64,000 nucleotides of DNA from NCBI GenBank assembly GCA_012839035.1, contig DUOB01000131.1, forward strand, positions 23,273 to 87,272, given 5' to 3'. The DNA comes from Propionibacterium sp. (GTDB lineage Bacteria; Actinomycetota; Actinomycetes; Propionibacteriales; Propionibacteriaceae). Below, one piece after another: positions 33,798 to 43,735 of this stretch. A model generated the notes under the pieces. It saw nothing but the letters and a program-made list of their open reading frames with translations, did not search any database and was not told the origin of the DNA. The translations under genes were made by a program, and so were the position numbers. The stretch's first letter is position 1. Every line of letters starts with the position of its first letter.

Positions 33798-35444
33798 TCA
33801 GCGGGCCAACTCCGTGGCACGGGACTCACGCACAACGGTCACACGAATGTTGCCGGGATAAGTGAGCTCTTCTTCGATCTGCTTGACGATGTCACGAGCA
33901 AGGATCTGGGCCTCGATGTCATCCACGTGTTCGGGTGACACCATGACCCGGACCTCCCGGCCGGCCTGCATCGCGAAGACCTTCTCGACACCGGGGTGAG
34001 CGCCGGCGATCTCCTCCAGCCGCTCAAGCCTGTGGACATAGGACTCCAGCGATTCTCGGCGAGCACCCGGACGCCCGCCGCTGATGGCATCGCAGGCTTG
34101 GGTGAGAATCGCCTCGACCGTGCGTGGTTCCACTTCGTTGTGGTGCGCTTCGATGGCGTGGACGATGTCGGGATGTTCACCATATTTCCGGGCAAGGTTG
34201 GCGCCGATGATCGCGTGCGTGCCCTCCACCTCGTGGGTCAGGGCCTTGCCGATGTCATGGAGGAACGCGGCGCGTTTGCAGGCCTCGACATCGAGATGCA
34301 GCTCGGCAGCCATCACCCCGGCAAGATGGGCACACTCGACCAAGTGCTTCAAGACGTTCTGGCCATAGGAGGTGCGATAACGCAACGCGCCCAGGACCGG
34401 GACCAGCTCCGGGTGAAGATCGGAGATGCCGACCTCGGTCAGGGCGTCCTCGGCTGCCCGGACGCAACGCTCGGCGATCCGCCCACGGCTGCGTTCGAAG
34501 ACTTCTTCGATCCGTGCCGGGTGGATCCGGCCGTCGGCCACCAACTCGGTGAGTGTGAGTCGGGCAGTCTCCCGACGAACCGGGTCGAAACACGAGAGCA
34601 GGACGCTGCCAGGAGTGTCGTCAATCATCACGTTGACTCCGGTGACCTGTTCGAAGGCCCGGATGTTGCGACCTTCCCGTCCGATGATGCGACCCTTCAT
34701 CTCGTCACCGGGGAGTTCGACCGTTGATACGACTGATTCCGCGGTCTGTTCCGAGGCGACCCGCTGGATCGTGGACACGATGATGTGCTGGGCCCGGCTC
34801 TCTGCCTCCCGGATGGCATCATCCTCGATCTTGCGGGCCAGCACTGCGCCCTGGCGCCGAGCCTCAAGCTCGATCTCATTGACCAGTTCGGACCGTGCCT
34901 GTGCTGCAGTCAGTTCACCGACGCGTTCGAGTTCTGTTCGACGCTCCTGCTCGAGATCCGCGAGCACTCGCTCCCGGTTGTCCAGCTCGAGTTGGCGCGC
35001 ATCAAGGGCCAGTGCCCGCTCGTCGTGGCTGCGCGCCTCGCTGTCCAAGCGTTCTTCCCGCAGCGCGAGACGCTGGTCTCGACGGTCACCGGCTGCTCGC
35101 AATTCGCGGATCTCCGCACGTTGCTTGTCGAGTTCGCGTGCCGCTTCATGCAAGCGCCTCTGCTCCTCCACGCGCTCGCGTCGCACCTCATCGCGCGCTG
35201 CCTCCACCTCGCGCAGCAACTCATCGGCGCTCGCCCGCGTTTCCCGGTCCTGTTCCTCGGCGATTGCCCGCAACTTGCTCAGCTCGGCCTCAAGTCGATA
35301 ACGCTCTTCCTGTCGCCAGACCTCGCGTTCGCGCTCGCGTTCGACGCCGGCCTGTCGCCCTCTGCGCATGGTCAGCGAGAGTCCGACCAGGGCGGTCACT
35401 ACCAGCACGAGCACGACCAGCTGCATAATGTCCCAACCGCCCAT
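33798..35444 (-). CDS. rny: Ribonuclease Y
   Basis: Membrane-bound endoribonuclease that starts mRNA decay. The 548-residue product begins with a membrane segment (MQLVVLVLVVTALVGLSL), then a long Glu/Arg-rich coiled coil (about 30-200), a KH domain (GRIIGREGRNIRAFEQVTG) and an HD domain (FLHDIGKALTHE, with LVECAHLAG before it). The ATG at 35444 has GGAGG five bases upstream; the longer in-frame start lacks a site. A promoter lies about 155 bases upstream. Neighbour of recX-recA. Confidence 0.93.
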   Translation of the reverse strand: MGGWDIMQLVVLVLVVTALVGLSLTMRRGRQAGVEREREREVWRQEERYRLEAELSKLRAIAEEQDRETRASADELLREVEAARDEVRRERVEEQRRLHEAARELDKQRAEIRELRAAGDRRDQRLALREERLDSEARSHDERALALDARQLELDNRERVLADLEQERRTELERVGELTAAQARSELVNEIELEARRQGAVLARKIEDDAIREAESRAQHIIVSTIQRVASEQTAESVVSTVELPGDEMKGRIIGREGRNIRAFEQVTGVNVMIDDTPGSVLLSCFDPVRRETARLTLTELVADGRIHPARIEEVFERSRGRIAERCVRAAEDALTEVGISDLHPELVPVLGALRYRTSYGQNVLKHLVECAHLAGVMAAELHLDVEACKRAAFLHDIGKALTHEVEGTHAIIGANLARKYGEHPDIVHAIEAHHNEVEPRTVEAILTQACDAISGGRPGARRESLESYVHRLERLEEIAGAHPGVEKVFAMQAGREVRVMVSPEHVDDIEAQILARDIVKQIEEELTYPGNIRVTVVRESRATELAR

Positions 35445-35601
35445 GCCCGCCTCCGTCAACTCTTCAGGACTCCTTGTCCACGCTGCCACGAGCCACGTTC
35501 GGGGACGGACCCAGATCCCCTATTCGTGCGATGGGGCGCGATCCAGGTCACTGCCACTTCGGAATGCACCGGCATCGGACTGCGAGAAGCCTCACCTCAG
35601 C

Positions 35602-35630
35602 AGGCTAAACGGGCTCACTGCGGGATTCAA
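35602..35630 (-). promoter_or_regulatory. Promoter upstream of rny
   Basis: TTGAAT (-35, 35625-35630) and TAGCCT (-10, 35602-35607) on the minus strand with exactly 17 bases between. It lies just after the recX stop and gives rny a leader of about 150 bases, in which I see no strong riboswitch-like fold. Confidence 0.55.
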
Positions 35631-35651
35631 GGAAAGATGTCCCCCGAGTCG

Positions 35652-36110
35652 TCACCCCCCCTCGACTTCGAACGTCAACTCGCGCAGGATGCTGCCGACC
35701 ACATCACCGGAGAAGCCGCGCCGAGCGAGTGCGCCCGCGATCCGCCGCCGCTGCACGTGGGCTTCGAGCCCCCGACAGGATCTGAGCTTCTTCTGCGCGA
35801 GCGCACGAGCCGCTGCGCGTTCGTCCTCACCGGACACACGGCCCACAGCCTCTTCGACGAGCTCCTTGTCCACCCCCTTGCGCCGGAGTTCTCGGCGCAA
35901 GCCGGTCTTCGACATCTGTCGGCGCTGTTGACGGGAATCCACCCAGGCGTCGGCAAACTCGGCGTCATTGATCAGGCCGACCTCGGTCATCCGGTCGAGG
36001 ACCGCCGAAGCAGCCTCCTCCGGAACGTTGCGGCGCTGCAACGCGTCCGCCAACTCCTGCCGAGTTCTGGCCTGCATGGTGAGCATGCGCAGCACGATGG
36101 ACCGCGCCAC
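35652..36110 (-). CDS. recX: RecX, RecA regulatory protein
   Basis: Modulates RecA filaments. The 152-residue product from GTG 36110 shows the three-helix repeats of RecX (LTMQARTRQELADALQRRNVPEEAASAVLDRMTEVGLINDAEFA in part, KTGLRRELRRKGV). Residues in frame before the GTG (ADPEEVARS) look like family sequence, but no ATG, GTG or TTG exists between there and an in-frame stop. A CTG overlapping the recA stop (36173-36171, CTGA) could be the real start, giving about 21 more residues. It is downstream of recA in the same direction. Confidence 0.88.
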   Translation of the reverse strand: MARSIVLRMLTMQARTRQELADALQRRNVPEEAASAVLDRMTEVGLINDAEFADAWVDSRQQRRQMSKTGLRRELRRKGVDKELVEEAVGRVSGEDERAAARALAQKKLRSCRGLEAHVQRRRIAGALARRGFSGDVVGSILRELTFEVEGG

Positions 36111-36169
36111 CTCTTCGGGGTCAGCGTCCCGTTGTGCCGCTGACGCCCGCTCCCGACCGTCCGAGGCGG

Positions 36170-37219
36170 TCAGAACTCCACCTCACCGGTCTCGGGGTCA
36201 ATCCCGGCAGGCACTTCTTCCTTCGACACTCCGATGCCAAGCTTTTCCTTGATCTTGCGCTCGATCTCGTTTGCAACGTCAGGATTGTTCTTCAGGTAGT
36301 TGCGGGCGTTCTCCTTGCCCTGACCGAGTTGGTCCGACTCATAGGTGAACCAGGCGCCGGCCTTGCGGATCAGACCCTGATCCACGCCCATGTCGATCAG
36401 GCTGCCCTCGCGCGAGATGCCCTGACCATAGAGAATGTCGAACTCGGCCTGCTTGAACGGGGGCGCCACCTTGTTCTTCACCACCTTGACGCGCGTCCGG
36501 TTGCCGACCATGTCCTGTCCGTCCTTGAGCGTCTCGATGCGACGCACATCGAGGCGGACAGACGAATAGAATTTGAGCGCGCGCCCGCCCGTGGTCGTCT
36601 CGGGGGATCCGAACATCACGCCGATCTTCTCGCGCAACTGGTTGATGAAGATGGCGGTCGTGCCGGCACCGTGGAGCGCACCGGTCATCTTGCGCAGCGC
36701 TTGGCTCATGAGACGCGCCTGCAGACCGACGTGGCTGTCACCCATCTCGCCCTCGATCTCGGCGCGGGGAGTCAGTGCAGCGACCGAATCGATGACCACC
36801 AGCGCCAGCGCACCGGAGCGGACCAGCATGTCCGCGATCTCCAGCGCCTGCTCCCCGTTGTCGGGCTGGGACACCAGCAACGCGTCGGTGTCGACGCCGA
36901 GCTTCTTGGCATAGTCCGGGTCCAGGGCATGTTCGGCATCGATGAAGGCACAGATGCCGCCGAGCGCTTGGGCGCTGGCGATCGCGTGCAGCGCAACCGT
37001 CGTCTTGCCGGAGGATTCGGGGCCATAGATCTCAACAACACGTCCTCGGGGCAGACCGCCGATGCCGAGGGCGATGTCCAGTGCCACAGAGCCGGTCGGG
37101 ATCGCCTCGATCGGCACATAGGCACGCTCCCCCAGGCGCATGACCGATCCCTTGCCGTGCTGCTTGTCGATCTGCGCGAGCGCCGTCTCGAGTGCCTTGT
37201 GACGGTCGGCAACAGCCAT
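36170..37219 (-). CDS. recA: RecA recombinase
   Basis: Strand-exchange ATPase and LexA co-protease, 349 residues. Walker [10 protein letters not shown], Walker [13 protein letters not shown], loop L1 [22 protein letters not shown] (in part) and L2 [22 protein letters not shown] are all present. The ATG at 37219 has GAAGGAG six bases upstream. A LexA box stands about 150 bases before the start. No intein interrupts it. Followed at once by recX. Confidence 0.98.
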   Translation of the reverse strand: MAVADRHKALETALAQIDKQHGKGSVMRLGERAYVPIEAIPTGSVALDIALGIGGLPRGRVVEIYGPESSGKTTVALHAIASAQALGGICAFIDAEHALDPDYAKKLGVDTDALLVSQPDNGEQALEIADMLVRSGALALVVIDSVAALTPRAEIEGEMGDSHVGLQARLMSQALRKMTGALHGAGTTAIFINQLREKIGVMFGSPETTTGGRALKFYSSVRLDVRRIETLKDGQDMVGNRTRVKVVKNKVAPPFKQAEFDILYGQGISREGSLIDMGVDQGLIRKAGAWFTYESDQLGQGKENARNYLKNNPDVANEIERKIKEKLGIGVSKEEVPAGIDPETGEVEF

Positions 37220-37370
37220 GGTCGTCTCCTTCTCAGACCCCGAACTGCAGCCCGGGAGATAGTCGTTCACTGTCAACCAGCACGTTATGCAGCGCCACTG
37301 ACATTTTCTGCAGCGAAGCACTCGTCTGTGGACGGTGCTCGGTGGTCCGTGCCGCCTGTGGAGAAGATAC

Positions 37371-37384
37371 CGAACAAGTGTTCG
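37371..37384 (-). promoter_or_regulatory. LexA (SOS) box upstream of recA
   Basis: CGAACAAGTGTTCG is a symmetric GAAC-N4-GTTC site, the standard Gram-positive/actinobacterial LexA operator. It lies in the 218-base gap between the DUF3046 gene and recA, about 150 bases from the recA ATG. Confidence 0.85.
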
Positions 37385-37437
37385 AACGCAAATCACATGG
37401 TGGGCGTGTTCTCCGATCGCCCGCCGGCATCGACCTT

Positions 37438-37632
37438 TCAGCGTTCGACAGCGGGAAGCTCCAGGGCTTCCCAGACAACACGCCAGATCGCCTTGCACGG
37501 CACCCCCGCATCCAGGGCCTCCCGGACCGTGCGATTGCCGAGCCCGGCGAGATTCGTCTGATCCGCCCACACCTGGGCGTACGCCGACCCCAGATGACGA
37601 CTTAGTCGCGCCCACAGATCCGTCTCTCGCAC
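37438..37632 (-). CDS. DUF3046 protein
   Basis: 64-residue protein of the actinobacterial DUF3046 family, normally found just upstream of recA as it is here. Family features: [19 protein letters not shown] opening, [16 protein letters not shown] and [15 protein letters not shown]. Helical, no membrane segment, function unknown. GTG start six bases after TAGACT. Confidence 0.85.
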   Translation of the reverse strand: MRETDLWARLSRHLGSAYAQVWADQTNLAGLGNRTVREALDAGVPCKAIWRVVWEALELPAVER

Positions 37633-37638
37633 TGCGGC

Positions 37639-37644
37639 AGTCTA
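37639..37644 (-). promoter_or_regulatory. -10 box of leaderless DUF3046 promoter
   Basis: TAGACT on the minus strand, six bases before the GTG start, with no ribosome site between. Confidence 0.5.
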
Positions 37645-37756
37645 TGCGGATTGTCCGCACGCGCACCCGACTCGACGAGGGCGTGGACCCCGCAGAGGGA
37701 CCGGAGCAACCACAGAAGGGAGGAAGCCGTCGGACACCCCTGACAGACTGTGCACC

Positions 37757-40700
37757 ATGTCCGACCCGACCGGCCCCGATCCCCTGGCGGGTTTCGGCGC
37801 GGCCACCCGCGAATGGTTCACGAACTCGTTCGCCGCGCCGACGCCGGCCCAGGCCGAGGCGTGGCGGGCCATCCACTCCGGTGAACACGCTCTGGTCGTC
37901 GCCCCGACCGGCTCCGGCAAGACCCTGGCGGCTTTTCTCGCAGCCCTTGACGATCTGGCTCAAGACCATGACCCGACCCATAGATGTCGAGTCCTTTATG
38001 TGTCACCACTCAAAGCTCTGGCCGTTGACGTCGAGCGCAACCTCCGCGCGCCTTTGCGAGGCATCGAGCAGGCGTCGCTGCGACTCGGCCTGGCGGTCCC
38101 TGACATCCGGGTGGGCGTGCGGTCCGGGGACACGCCTGCCGCAGAGCGCCGGCGACTGATCGCTCATCCTCCCGACATTCTCATCACCACCCCCGAATCG
38201 TTGTTCCTCATGGTGACATCGGGAGCGCGCGAAGCCCTGCGCGGTGTGCGTACGGTCATCATCGACGAGATCCATGTGCTCGCCGCCACCAAACGAGGCG
38301 CCCACCTGGCACTGTCGCTGGAGCGGTTGGCTGCGCTCACCGAGTCACCTCTGCAGCGGATCGGATTGTCGGCGACGGTACGCCCGGCCGAGCGCGTGGC
38401 GGATTTCCTGCACGCGACCGAGGACGTACGGGTCGTTGCGCCACCGGCACCGAAGGTCTGGGAGCTTGACATCAGGGTTCCCGTTGACGATCTGGCAGCC
38501 CCCGATGACGGCAACGAACCGGGCGAACCCCGCAGCGGATCGATCTGGCCCCACGTGATCGAGCAGATCCTGGACATCGTCCTTGAGCACCGCTCAACGA
38601 TTGTGTTCGTCAATTCCCGCCGGCTCGCCGAACGTGTGACCGCCCGACTCAATGAGTTGTGGGCGGAACGGCAGGGCGTCGCGTTGCCCGGCAACCCCAC
38701 GCCGGCCCAGTTGATGGCCCAGTCGGGCGCGAGTCGGGGCGCCGACGGGGGGCCGGGGATCGTGGCGCGCTCCCATCACGGCTCGGTGAGCAAGGAACAG
38801 CGCGCGCTGGTGGAAGCAGACCTCAAGTCGGGCATCCTCCGCTGTGTCGTCGCGACGAGTTCCCTCGAACTCGGCATCGACATGGGCGCCGTGGACGTGG
38901 TGGTCCAGGTGGAAGCACCACCCTCGGTGGCCAGCGGGCTTCAGCGCATCGGGCGTGCCGGCCACCACGTGGGTGCGGTCTCGAAGGGTGTCTTCTTCCC
39001 GACCCATCGGGGAGATCTCGTCGAGACGGCCCTTGTCGTCCAACGGATGCGAGAGGGTCTGATCGAGGAGGTCGCCGAGCTGGACAACCCCCTCGATGTG
39101 CTTGCCCAGCAGATCGTGGCCATCACCGCCGGAGAGTCGCTGAAGGCCGACGATCTGTTCGCGCTGATCCGTCGGGCAGCGCATTTCACGCGGCTGCCGA
39201 GGTCGGCCTTCGAGGCGGTGCTCGACATGCTCTCGGGTCGCTATCCCAGCGAAGACTTCGCGGAGCTGCGCCCGCGACTCATCTGGGATCGCGAGTCCGG
39301 ATTGCTCACCGCCCGCCCGGGTGCGCAACGGCTGGCCGTGACCTCCGGCGGCACCATCCCCGATCGTGGTCTGTTCGGGGTCTTCTTGGTCGGCGAGGGT
39401 ACCGCCCGCCGGGTGGGCGAGCTGGACGAGGAGATGGTGTATGAGTCCAGGGTCGGCGATGTGTTCACGCTCGGCACGACGTCCTGGCGCATCGAGGCCA
39501 TCACCCATGACCAGGTGCAGGTCTCCCCGGCCCCCGGCATCCCCGGTCGGCTGCCGTTCTGGAAGGGTGACTCCCCCGGTCGCCCCGTGGAGCTCGGCCT
39601 CGCCCACGGCACCTTCCTCAGAGAATTGATCTCCGATCCGGGCCAGGCTGCATCCACCCTCGCCGACCGCGGCCTCGATGCTCGTGCCGTCGAGAATCTC
39701 CTGCGCTATCTCACCGAGCAGCAGGAGGTGACGGGTGCCCTCCCCACCGACACCACGCTCGTGCTCGAGCGCTTCCGTGACGATCTCGGCGACTGGCAAC
39801 TGTGTCTCCACTCGGGGCTCGGCACGCCGGTGCTCTCGGCGTGGGCGCTGGCGATCGGTCGCAACGCCCGCGATCAGCACGGGGGCGATGTGCACGCCAC
39901 CGCCACCAACGACGGCATTGTCATCAGGATCCCCGACACGGACGGACAGCCCCCGGGGGCGGAATTGTTGATGTTCGATCCTGATGAGCTGATCCGACTG
40001 GTCACCGAAGAGGTGGGAGGATCAGCCCTCTTTGCCTCCCGTTTCCGGGAGTGCGCAGCCCGCGCGCTGCTGCTCCCCCGCCGTGCCCCTCGCGCACGTG
40101 CACCTCTGTGGCAACAGCGAATGCGCGCAGCCCAACTGTTGTCGGTCGCCGCTGGCCATCCGGAGTTCCCCATCACGTTGGAGACCATGCGGGAGTGTCT
40201 GCACGATGTCTTTGATCTGCCCGGGCTCGAGCGGGTCCAGCGTGCCCTGCAGGCACGGGAGATCCGGGTCGTCGAGGTGGAGACACGGAGTCCTTCTCCC
40301 TTCGCACGTTCCTTGCTTTTCGGCTATGTGGGGCAGTTCGTCTATGAAGGGGATACGCCCCTCGCCGAGCGGCGGGCCGCCGCCCTCAGCCTGGACACCG
40401 CACTGCTGGCCGAGCTGCTGGGCACCGATGGGTTCAGTCAGGTGCTCGATCCTGACATCATCGTCCGTGTCGAATCCGAGCTCCAGGGTCTGGCAGATGA
40501 TCGTCAGGCCGCCACGGTCGAGCAGCTGTTCGACCTCATCCGCACGGCTGGCCCGTTCGGCCTTGAAGAGCTCGCTGCGCGGAGCACCGACCTCGATGTC
40601 ACGGCCGCGACCGACCACCTGATCCGGGACCGCCGGATCGCTCCCGTCCGCATCGCCGGCCAGCACAGGTTCGCCGTGGTCGAGGATCTGCCGAGACTCG

Positions 40701-42211
40701 TGGACGGGGTCGGCGTGCCGGCGCCGCCAGGCTTCGGGGTGAGTCCGGCGAACGGCGATCCGATCGAGGATCTTGTGCTGCGCTGGGCCCGCACCCACGG
40801 ACCGTTCGATGCGCACACCGTGGCGGACCGCTATGGACTGGCCCGCGGACTCGTCAACGCTGCCTGCCGGCGGCTCGCCGATGCCGGGACTCTGGTGCAC
40901 AACCGATTCACGGAGAACCCGGAGCCGCTGTGGTGTCACCATCGGGTGCTGGCACTGATCAAACGGCGGAGCCTCGCTGCGTTGCGCTCGGCAGTGGAGC
41001 CTGTGGATCAGACAACGTACGCACGCTTCCTGCCGATGTGGCAGGGCGTCGGCAGCGGCGCCCGGGGAGTCGATGGGCTGCTGGGCGTCATCGATCAGCT
41101 GGCCGGGTGCGCGGTCCCGGCCAGCATGTGGGAATCGCTGGTATTGCCCTGTCGGGTCGTCGACTATGCCCCGGCGTTTCTCGATGAGGTCCTCGCTTCC
41201 GGAGAGGCGGTGTGGACCGGGGACGGCGCGATCGGGGACTCGGATGGGTGGGTACGCCTGTGGCCCGCGGAGCTGGTCGCCCCACCCACGCGTCCACTTC
41301 CGGAGTCTGCTGCCGCGCTGGCGTTGTGGGAACGCCTCAGTGGCGGCGGGGGCTGGTTCTTCGACGATCTCATCACCGACGAACTCGGCCGCGCGGATTG
41401 GGAGCGCGGCCTCTGGGAATTGGTGTGGGGCGGTCGGGTCAGATCCGACACGTTTGCCCCGATCCGTGCACTCGCCGGTCAGGGCTCGCTCAAGACCCGC
41501 AGGGCCCCACGCACCCGATCCCGCAGGGGCATGCTCCGAGCCAGTCGCCGGACGGTCACGGGTGCTGCGGCTCCCCGGGTTGCCGGACGGTGGGCCGCAG
41601 TCGGGGAACCGGTACCAGCGGACCGCTTGGACCAACTCCTGCTGCTCCTCGATCGGCACGGTGTGGTCACCCGGGGCGGAGTCCTCTCCGAGCAATCCAA
41701 CAGCTCGTTCACGCCGACCTATCGTGGGCTCAGCCAGCTCGAGGATGCGGGTCAGTGCCTGCGGGGCTATTTCATCGATGGTCTCGGCGCTGCCCAGTTC
41801 GCCGCTTCGGGCACGGTGGACCGCCTACGCGAACAGCCGGAGACGGGTGCTGTGGTCCTCGCCGCAACCGACCCGGCGAATCCCTATGGCGCGGCGCTCC
41901 CATGGCCGGAACGAGGCCACGGTCATCGGCCCGGACGAAAACCGGGTGCGTTGGTTCTCCTCTCCAATGGGAGCCTGGTGGGCTATGTGGAGCGGGGTGC
42001 AAAGACCTTGCTGACGTTCTCCGTGGAGCCACAGGAACTGACTGCCGTTCTCGACGAACTCGTCAGGGTTGCGGCACGCGCCCAGATCCCTGACATCACC
42101 CTGGAACGGGTCGACGGGCGCCACGTGTTCGAGGATCAGCAGATCAGAGCCGCACTCGAAACGGTCGGATTTGTGATGACGCCGCAGGGCATGACACTTC
42201 GCACTCGATGA
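37757..42211 (+). CDS. lhr: Large Lhr-type ATP-dependent helicase
   Basis: 1484-residue superfamily 2 DNA/RNA helicase of the Lhr long form. The helicase core has Walker [13 protein letters not shown], Ia [20 protein letters not shown] box (VIIDEIHVL), SAT motif (GLSATVRP) and motif [11 protein letters not shown]. The Lhr winged-helix/DUF4145-like region and a long C-terminal domain of about 600 residues follow. CAGACT lies seven bases before the ATG, close to the leaderless pattern. Lhr proteins are DNA-damage linked in mycobacteria, and the gene is next to the recA block. Length and motifs are complete. Confidence 0.95.
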   Translation: MSDPTGPDPLAGFGAATREWFTNSFAAPTPAQAEAWRAIHSGEHALVVAPTGSGKTLAAFLAALDDLAQDHDPTHRCRVLYVSPLKALAVDVERNLRAPLRGIEQASLRLGLAVPDIRVGVRSGDTPAAERRRLIAHPPDILITTPESLFLMVTSGAREALRGVRTVIIDEIHVLAATKRGAHLALSLERLAALTESPLQRIGLSATVRPAERVADFLHATEDVRVVAPPAPKVWELDIRVPVDDLAAPDDGNEPGEPRSGSIWPHVIEQILDIVLEHRSTIVFVNSRRLAERVTARLNELWAERQGVALPGNPTPAQLMAQSGASRGADGGPGIVARSHHGSVSKEQRALVEADLKSGILRCVVATSSLELGIDMGAVDVVVQVEAPPSVASGLQRIGRAGHHVGAVSKGVFFPTHRGDLVETALVVQRMREGLIEEVAELDNPLDVLAQQIVAITAGESLKADDLFALIRRAAHFTRLPRSAFEAVLDMLSGRYPSEDFAELRPRLIWDRESGLLTARPGAQRLAVTSGGTIPDRGLFGVFLVGEGTARRVGELDEEMVYESRVGDVFTLGTTSWRIEAITHDQVQVSPAPGIPGRLPFWKGDSPGRPVELGLAHGTFLRELISDPGQAASTLADRGLDARAVENLLRYLTEQQEVTGALPTDTTLVLERFRDDLGDWQLCLHSGLGTPVLSAWALAIGRNARDQHGGDVHATATNDGIVIRIPDTDGQPPGAELLMFDPDELIRLVTEEVGGSALFASRFRECAARALLLPRRAPRARAPLWQQRMRAAQLLSVAAGHPEFPITLETMRECLHDVFDLPGLERVQRALQAREIRVVEVETRSPSPFARSLLFGYVGQFVYEGDTPLAERRAAALSLDTALLAELLGTDGFSQVLDPDIIVRVESELQGLADDRQAATVEQLFDLIRTAGPFGLEELAARSTDLDVTAATDHLIRDRRIAPVRIAGQHRFAVVEDLPRLVDGVGVPAPPGFGVSPANGDPIEDLVLRWARTHGPFDAHTVADRYGLARGLVNAACRRLADAGTLVHNRFTENPEPLWCHHRVLALIKRRSLAALRSAVEPVDQTTYARFLPMWQGVGSGARGVDGLLGVIDQLAGCAVPASMWESLVLPCRVVDYAPAFLDEVLASGEAVWTGDGAIGDSDGWVRLWPAELVAPPTRPLPESAAALALWERLSGGGGWFFDDLITDELGRADWERGLWELVWGGRVRSDTFAPIRALAGQGSLKTRRAPRTRSRRGMLRASRRTVTGAAAPRVAGRWAAVGEPVPADRLDQLLLLLDRHGVVTRGGVLSEQSNSSFTPTYRGLSQLEDAGQCLRGYFIDGLGAAQFAASGTVDRLREQPETGAVVLAATDPANPYGAALPWPERGHGHRPGRKPGALVLLSNGSLVGYVERGAKTLLTFSVEPQELTAVLDELVRVAARAQIPDITLERVDGRHVFEDQQIRAALETVGFVMTPQGMTLRTR

Positions 42212-42236
42212 ACCGGTCCGTGCGTCCCTCTGGGAT

Positions 42237-42524
42237 TCAGGCAGCGGCTGCTTGGACCTCGAGGGGCATCTCCTGCACCGCGCACTTCTCGCTCATGATC
42301 GAGAGCAACGTCGACAACGGAAGATCGAGCGAACCGCAGATGGCTGCCAGGAGTTCGCTGGAGGCTTCCTTCTGTCCTCGTTCAACCTCCGACAGATAAC
42401 CGAGGCTGACACGGGCGGAGGCCGAGACTTCACGCAGGGTCTTCCCCTGCGCTGCGCGTTCGGAGCGCAAGGTCTCACCGACCAACTCACGCAAGAGCAT
42501 CGGCTTCACCACTTCCTCGACCAT
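42237..42524 (-). CDS. clgR: ClgR-like XRE transcriptional regulator
   Basis: 95-residue single-domain helix-turn-helix regulator: [46 protein letters not shown] (in part) is the ClgR/XRE fold with the [13 protein letters not shown] recognition region. ClgR activates clp protease genes in actinobacteria. The C-terminus ends in the degron-like VQAAAA, in keeping with ClgR being a Clp substrate. ATG six bases after TAGAGT. It is downstream of cinA. Confidence 0.88.
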   Translation of the reverse strand: MVEEVVKPMLLRELVGETLRSERAAQGKTLREVSASARVSLGYLSEVERGQKEASSELLAAICGSLDLPLSTLLSIMSEKCAVQEMPLEVQAAAA

Positions 42525-42530
42525 GAATCG

Positions 42531-42536
42531 ACTCTA
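42531..42536 (-). promoter_or_regulatory. -10 box of leaderless clgR promoter
   Basis: TAGAGT on the minus strand, six bases before the clgR ATG. It makes clgR separable from the upstream ftsK-rimO-pgsA-cinA transcript. Confidence 0.5.
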
Positions 42537-42591
42537 CCCAACGACCGGCACTGACGCACAGGCACCATCACCAACGATGCAGCGATTCGTT

Positions 42592-43113
42592 CTATTCCGG
42601 AGCTCCGTCCTGCTGCGGCACGTCACCTTGGACGAGCGCAAGGGCCAGCTCGAGTGCCTCGCGCACGGCTGCTGCGCGGATCTCGGGCCTTCCCCCGACC
42701 AGATGCAAACGCTGGGCGCCGGATTCGCCACCGGTGACCGACCAACCGAGCCAGACCGTGCCCGGTGGTTGGCCCTCCTGCGTCGCGGGCCCAGCCACTC
42801 CGGTGAGCGCCAGCCCCACATCGGCCCCGCACCGTTTTGCTGCACCTTCCGCGAGCGCCCGGGCGGTCGTGGCGGCCACCGCGCCATCCTGTTCGATCAC
42901 CTCTGCCGGCACTCCGCCCAGAGTGTGTTTGACGTCGGTCGCATAAGTGATCAGACCTCCCCGATAGATCAAGGAGGCACCCGGCACCGAGGTGACGGTC
43001 GCGCCCAGCAGTCCCCCGGTCAAGGATTCCGCTGTCGCAAGCGTCCGTCCGACCGCACTCGCGGCCAGCACCACGGCCCGGGCGAGCCCCAGGCCTTCCT
43101 GATCGAGGATCAC
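42592..43113 (-). CDS. cinA: CinA-family nicotinamide-nucleotide amidohydrolase
   Basis: Stand-alone CinA C-terminal domain, about 173 residues, deamidating NMN in pyridine nucleotide salvage. Motifs: TLATAESLTGGLLGATVTSVPGAS (in part), GGLITYATDVKHTLGGV, ALTGVAGPATQEGQPPGTVWLG. The start is uncertain: GTG 43113 fits the domain edge but has only a weak GGGGACGG upstream; a longer form starts inside pgsA. In actinobacteria this short form sits after pgsA, as here. Confidence 0.9.
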   Translation of the reverse strand: MILDQEGLGLARAVVLAASAVGRTLATAESLTGGLLGATVTSVPGASLIYRGGLITYATDVKHTLGGVPAEVIEQDGAVAATTARALAEGAAKRCGADVGLALTGVAGPATQEGQPPGTVWLGWSVTGGESGAQRLHLVGGRPEIRAAAVREALELALALVQGDVPQQDGAPE

Positions 43114-43135
43114 GGCTGTCCGTCCCCACGGTGGC

Positions 43136-43735
43136 TCATGGCTGCTTCTTCTCCTGATCGAAAGCACCCCGGACATAGTCGATGCCGGTGATGACGGTGA
43201 CGATCGTGGCCAGGGCCATCACCAGCCAGGAGAACACCTCGGGCAGCGCCGCGAGAGTCAATGGGGTTCCCCATGCATAAGCCGGCAACGGCAACAGATA
43301 CAGAGCGAGCGCCACCGCCTGCAGCACCGTCTTGAGTTTTCCACCCCTGTTGGCTGCCAGCACGATTCCACGGCGCAACAACAGGAACCTCATCAAGGTG
43401 ATGCCCCACTCGCGGACCAGGATGATGATGGTCACCACCCAGGACAGCTCACCCAGGATGCTCAACCCGACGAAGGCCATCCCGGTGATGGCTTTGTCGG
43501 CGATGGGGTCGGCGATCTTGCCGAAGTTGGTCACCAGATTGGCGCGCCGGGCCCACCATCCGTCAACCATGTCGGTCAGGATCGCGAGCACGAAGACGAC
43601 TGTGGTCCAGATCCGCCAGTTCTGTTCCTGCCCGTGAGCCAGGAGCATCCACGCGAACACCGGCACGACGAGCAGTCGCAGGCTGGTCAGGACATTGGGG
43701 CCGTTCAACGAGGAGGGCGCAGCTTCCGTTGTCAT
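43136..43735 (-). CDS. pgsA: CDP-alcohol phosphatidyltransferase (phosphatidylglycerophosphate synthase)
   Basis: Makes phosphatidylglycerol phosphate, or the related actinobacterial product, from CDP-diacylglycerol. The 199-residue protein has four or more membrane segments and the full CDP-OH-P motif [19 protein letters not shown]...DPIADK. The ATG at 43735 overlaps the rimO stop (ATGA), and the ATG follows within the coupled operon; the longer in-frame start is Arg-rich antisense-like sequence. Confidence 0.92.
   Translation of the reverse strand: MTTEAAPSSLNGPNVLTSLRLLVVPVFAWMLLAHGQEQNWRIWTTVVFVLAILTDMVDGWWARRANLVTNFGKIADPIADKAITGMAFVGLSILGELSWVVTIIILVREWGITLMRFLLLRRGIVLAANRGGKLKTVLQAVALALYLLPLPAYAWGTPLTLAALPEVFSWLVMALATIVTVITGIDYVRGAFDQEKKQP

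Noticed and set aside
37220..37437. Clear -10/-35 promoter for recA next to the LexA box
   Set aside because: TAACGT and TTGACA words exist but not at a usable mutual spacing, so only the LexA box is called.
40022..41695. Long minus-strand open frame inside lhr
   Set aside because: The plus strand encodes a continuous Lhr protein with helicase motifs; the reverse frame is a GC-bias shadow.
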